This document shows positions 60,764-64,000 of a stretch of DNA of 64,000 nt, one piece after another. Position 1 is the first letter of the stretch. Every line of letters begins with the position of its first letter. Position numbers and translations under genes: made by a program. Under the pieces are notes generated by a model, which saw only the letters and a list, made by a program, of their open reading frames with translations, was not told the origin of the DNA and did not search any database. This DNA comes from Chloroflexota bacterium (lineage in GTDB: Bacteria > Chloroflexota > Anaerolineae > Anaerolineales > Villigracilaceae), in NCBI GenBank assembly GCA_013112685.1, contig JABFGC010000001.1, positions 124,001-188,000 on the forward strand. Direction: 5' to 3'.

Positions 60764-61087
60764 ATGAGCAACGTCAAATACGTAACTGAACAGGACTTCC
60801 AGCAGGAAGTCATCAACGCAGAGACTCCCGTGCTGGTGGATTTCACCGCCGACTGGTGCCAGCCCTGCAAAATGATCTCGCCCATCGTGGAACAACTTGC
60901 CGGGGAATGGGACGGCAAGGTCAAGGTCGTCAAGCTCGACGCGGACCAGAATCCCAACATCATGATGCAGTACGGCGTCATGGGCATCCCCACCCTGATG
61001 CTCTTCAAGGGCGGCCAGATCAAGGAACGCATCACCGGCTTCACCCCCAAGGACAGGCTGGCGGCAAAAGTCACACCGCACGTGTAG
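60764..61087 (+). CDS. trxA: Thioredoxin
   Basis: 107 residues with the active site 'DFTADWCQPCKMISP' (W-C-Q-P-C-K, Gln in place of the usual Gly), cis-Pro in 'GVMGIPTLMLFKGG'. Standard cytosolic thioredoxin length. AGGAGG precedes the ATG. Host gene flanking the tRNA. Confidence 0.95.
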   Translation: MSNVKYVTEQDFQQEVINAETPVLVDFTADWCQPCKMISPIVEQLAGEWDGKVKVVKLDADQNPNIMMQYGVMGIPTLMLFKGGQIKERITGFTPKDRLAAKVTPHV

Positions 61088-61164
61088 CCGCGTTTGCAGG
61101 AATGCCCGCGCTCACAAATTACGCTTTTGATAGGCGGGAAAGCGCAATTCGTGAACGCGACGGG

Positions 61165-61199
61165 TATAATAGAGCCGACCGAGTTCGGCTCTATTTTTT
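61165..61199 (+). terminator. Terminator after trxA overlapping a TATAAT box
   Basis: AGAGCCGA (61171-61178) / TCGGCTCT (61185-61192) then ATTTTTTA; it ends trxA transcription. TATAAT at 61165-61170 directly before it could be a -10 box for the hydrolase gene, but this is uncertain. Confidence 0.7.
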
Positions 61200-61213
61200 A
61201 TCAGGACAGAAAT

Positions 61214-63741
61214 GTGTCAGAAGAAGATCAATTAAAGGCGGCCATCTCAGCCATGAAGTCAGGCGACCGCGCGCGGGCGTCTGCCATGCTGGCAAAACTT
61301 GTCCAGGAATATCCACAATCGGAACGGGGATGGTATCTGTTGGGAATGTGCGTTCCCGACCGGGAACAGCGCTTGTTTTGTTTTCGACGCGTCCTTGCGA
61401 TCAACCCGAACAACCCGGATGCAGGCAGACAGATCGCGCTTCTTTCCAAGCCGGAAGCGGCTCCACCTCCCCCCTGCCGGGCAACCCCGACGCCTCCCCT
61501 CGTCGAACCGGAACCGGTTTCCAAAACGTTCACACCCACCCAGCCGCTCCCGGAGACGGTTTCGCCCTTTGTCTATGAAGACTCCGAAGTGGAGGAAGGA
61601 ACGGCAGAATCCCTGCCCTATGAACCGGCAATTCCTGAAAAACCGGCAGGGAAGAAACAGCCCGCGAAAAAGAAACAATCCAACGCGCCCATCTATTACG
61701 CGATTGCGGCGTCAGTCGTCATCCTTTGCGTGGTCGGGCTGGGAGCGTTGTACATGCTCGGCACAACGGGCACATTGACCTCGCCTTTCCAGGCACAGAC
61801 TCCCACTCAAATCGTTCCACCCACACTTGCCGTCCTGCCAAGCGCCACCCCGCAGCCGCCGACTCCGATCCCCTCACCCATGCCCACCGTGGCGTACTCC
61901 CCGACATACGAAGACGCCCCCTGTCAATTCGATGCGCCTTCCAACGTCAGAGTCACCTGCGGATACGCCATCGTGCCGGAGGATCGAACGGGCGATCCCA
62001 ACCACACCATCCGGTTGGCTGTGGCTGTCTTTCACAGCAGGAGTTCCAATCCTGCGCCGGACCCGGTCATGTTCCTGCAAGGCGGACCGGGCGGAGAAGC
62101 CGTCCAACTCAGCGCAGATGCGTACCGGGTCCTCGTCCAGCCTTTCCTTGCCGAGCGCGATTACATCACCTACGACCAGCGCGGCACGGGGCTTTCCGAA
62201 CCCGCTCTCGTTTGCGATGAATTGGACAAGGTTTACCGGCAGGATATTTACGGAAACATCGAAATCAGCACGCGGGAACTGGTGTACCAAAACGCCTTTT
62301 TATCCTGCGCGGGTCTCTTGCAAGCGAAGGGCATCAACCTGCAAGCCTACAATACGGTCGAAAACGCGGCGGATCTAAAGGATATTGTCAAACTGCTGGG
62401 GTATGAGAAGGTCAACCTGTACGGCGCATCATACGGGACCCGCCTCGCGCTGGTAACAATGCGCAATCATCCCGAAGTGGTGAAGAGCGCCATCCTCGAT
62501 TCTGTCATGCCGGTGGAGACGAACTGGATCAACGAATACCCAAACGTCGCCAACTACACGTTGACCAACCTGTTCGCCTCCTGCAAAGCAGACCCCGCCT
62601 GCAACCTTGCCTACCCCGATCTGGAAACCGTCTTCTGGGATTTGGTCCGGGAACTGGACGCCAACCCAGTCACGTTGACAACCTCCGCCTATCCGATGGG
62701 AACCGTCACCGAAACCATTGACGGCTCGTATTTGCTGTCGGTTGTCATGGGGCTCTCGAAAACCACCAGTCTCATCAATACCACGCCCCAAACCGTCTAC
62801 CGCTTGAAAGACGGGGATTATTCCACGTTGATCGCGGCGCAATACGCCCTGCCCTACGCGCTCGACGGCATCAACCCCGGCTTGTATATCTCCGTGATGT
62901 GCCGCGAACACGTCCTGGATACGACGCCCGAAAATCTCAGAGCCGCCTCGGAGCAGTTGGATGTGGAAAACTTCATCTGGCGGCCCTTCTACGGCGACCT
63001 GGAGAAAATGTTCAACGCGTGTAAAAGCTGGGGGGCGGTCGGACCCGTGCTCGGGGAGAAGGATGCGGTCATCAGCGAAATTCCCAGCCTAGTCATCGAG
63101 GGCACGTTCGATTCCGCCACTCCGCCCCAGTTCGGGAAGCAGGTCGCGGAGAAACTGCCCAACAGTTATTACGTTGAATTTTCCAACCAGGGTCACGTGC
63201 CGACGGCGACTGATTCAAGCGGCTGTGCAATGCGGATGGCGCTGAATTTCATCGCCAATCCCGGCGTCGAACCGGACCGCGCCTGTTTGAGCGAACTGCC
63301 CCGTGTTGAATTCCTCGTCCCGTACACGGGGACTCCGCCTCTGGAACTGAAAAGGCAAAGGGTCTTCGGCGTCACGCTCGATGTCCCCAAGGATTGGATC
63401 TTCACCTACGACGGTTTCTTCGTGAGGGCGAGTTCTCCCTTCGACATCACCCAGGTGAGCGCGCTGCGCGCGGCGATCAGCATCCGGAATTGAAGGATTA
63501 TTTCTCGTCCAGCATTCACGGCTACCGCGGGCTGGACGGCGCGCCGGTGGAGGCGGGCGTCCGCAATGCCAACGGCCACACTTGGAAGTTGTATTACGCC
63601 ACATCCAACGCGCGCCCGGTGGACATCGCCGCGGCGGAGGCTGGCAGTACGTCCCTGATCGTCATCATGTTCAGCCACCCGGATGAGCACGACGCGCTCT
63701 ACCGCACCGTCTTCCTGCCGATGGTGGATTCGGCGCGTTAG
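61214..63741 (+). CDS. TPR-linked TAP-like alpha/beta hydrolase, frameshifted near the C-terminus
   Basis: About 842 residues when joined. An N-terminal TPR-like pair ('AISAMKSGDRARASAML...GWYLLGMCV'), Pro-rich linker, TM (about 158-180), and an alpha/beta hydrolase of the tripeptidyl-aminopeptidase type: 'FLQGGPGGEAVQ', 'YDQRGTGLSEP', nucleophile in 'LYGASYGTRLAL', acid and His in 'IEGTFDSATPP' and 'SNQGHVPTA'. The frame breaks at about 63461-63475 in a GC-rich run; another ~90 residues follow in the next frame. The GTG at 61214 is the likely start. Exported peptidase/esterase. Confidence 0.8.
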
Positions 63742-63842
63742 GCATTTTCGTTGACGATTCCCCAATCTTCATGGTATTATTCGCCCGCTAAAAACCAGCC
63801 CATGCTGGATTTGTTTTGTCTATCGTACTAGAGGAGAAGCAT

Positions 63843-64000
63843 ATAAGCGCCAACGAATTTCGAGTCAATGAGGGCATCCGCGTTGCGGAGGTGCGCCTGA
63901 TCGGTCCAGATGGAGGCAACATCGGAGTTGTTCCCATCAAGGAAGCGTTGAAGATCGCCCGCGAAGCGGATCTGGACCTTGTGGAGGTCTCGCCCGGAGC
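63843..64000 (+). CDS. infC: Translation initiation factor IF-3, 5' part, AUA start
   Basis: The frame '[20 protein letters not shown]' and '[23 protein letters not shown]' is the IF-3 N-terminal domain. No ATG/GTG/TTG lies at the right place; ATA at 63843-63845 is 6 nt after GGAG (AGAGGAG at 63830-63836). Non-AUG starts on infC are known (AUU in E. coli) and serve autoregulation by IF-3. Continues past the window. Confidence 0.9.
   Translation, partial: MSANEFRVNEGIRVAEVRLIGPDGGNIGVVPIKEALKIAREADLDLVEVSPG

Noticed and set aside
61165..61192. Attenuated promoter for the hydrolase gene
   Set aside because: TATAAT lies immediately before the trxA terminator stem, but no good -35 is seen and chance is likely; kept only as a note.

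Overview
The window looks like a chromosome segment of a Chloroflexota bacterium, most likely class Anaerolineae. This is inferred from gene style, not from a marker tree: Thr/Pro-rich linkers in secreted proteins, a diphosphomevalonate decarboxylase gene, minimal Tad/Flp pilus sets, an LCP-family protein next to a TadC-like gene, frequent TTG/GTG starts and middling G+C.

Layout. (1) 1-1.7 kb: host-like genes (LUD-domain protein divergent from a TetR regulator, then a LuxR-type remnant). (2) About 2.2-46.15 kb: what I read as one large integrated element or genomic island. Its backbone is Flp pilin plus three TadE-like proteins and two envelope proteins (2.2-5.9 kb), and LCP, TadC-like, a DUF192-like fusion, a replication protein with a DnaA N-terminal-like domain, ParA and small regulatory genes (34.7-44.5 kb). 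A large serine recombinase at the right end runs into the start of mvaD. Between the two backbone halves (6-34.5 kb) lies metal-handling cargo: three P1B-type ATPases, a CDF transporter, a ZIP transporter, two ArsR-family sensors with different recognisable metal sites, a DtxR-family regulator, a probable copper two-component system, and a copper/periplasmic redox set (PCuAC, SCO, cupredoxin, multicopper oxidase, DUF305, DUF3105, rhodaneses). One rhodanese has an in-frame TGA where a Cys is expected and may be a selenoprotein. (3) 46.1-49.6 kb: host genes mvaD, rseP and a HEAT-repeat protein. (4) 49.64-50.12 kb: six near-identical 80-bp tandem repeats, each carrying the 3' end of tRNA-Lys plus its terminator. 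(5) 50.1-60.65 kb: a 10.5-kb element bounded by 45-bp direct repeats of the tRNA-Lys 3' half. It encodes a tyrosine integrase, a primase-polymerase with a zinc finger, an HUH rolling-circle Rep, a Zot/pI-like ATPase, a string of tiny single-TM proteins (one with the look of a filamentous-phage major coat protein), a long Thr/Pro-linked surface protein with a C-terminal TM segment, and a probable ssDNA-binding protein. I interpret it as an inovirus-like prophage of a Chloroflexota host. (6) 60.6-64 kb: tRNA-Lys, thioredoxin, a TAP-like alpha/beta hydrolase, and infC starting at an AUA codon.

The metal genes form matched sensor/effector sets. A CmtR-like ArsR sits with lspA and an APC-motif ATPase. 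An ArsR with an alpha-5 D-x-H-x10-H-x2-H site sits with a His-rich CDF pump and an SPC-motif ATPase. A Met-rich histidine kinase sits beside Met-rich and cytochrome-c envelope proteins. A DtxR-like operator lies in front of a multicopper oxidase-ZIP-DtxR-cupredoxin operon. At least eight single-site frame breaks occur in otherwise well-conserved genes, so base-level errors in the assembly are possible.
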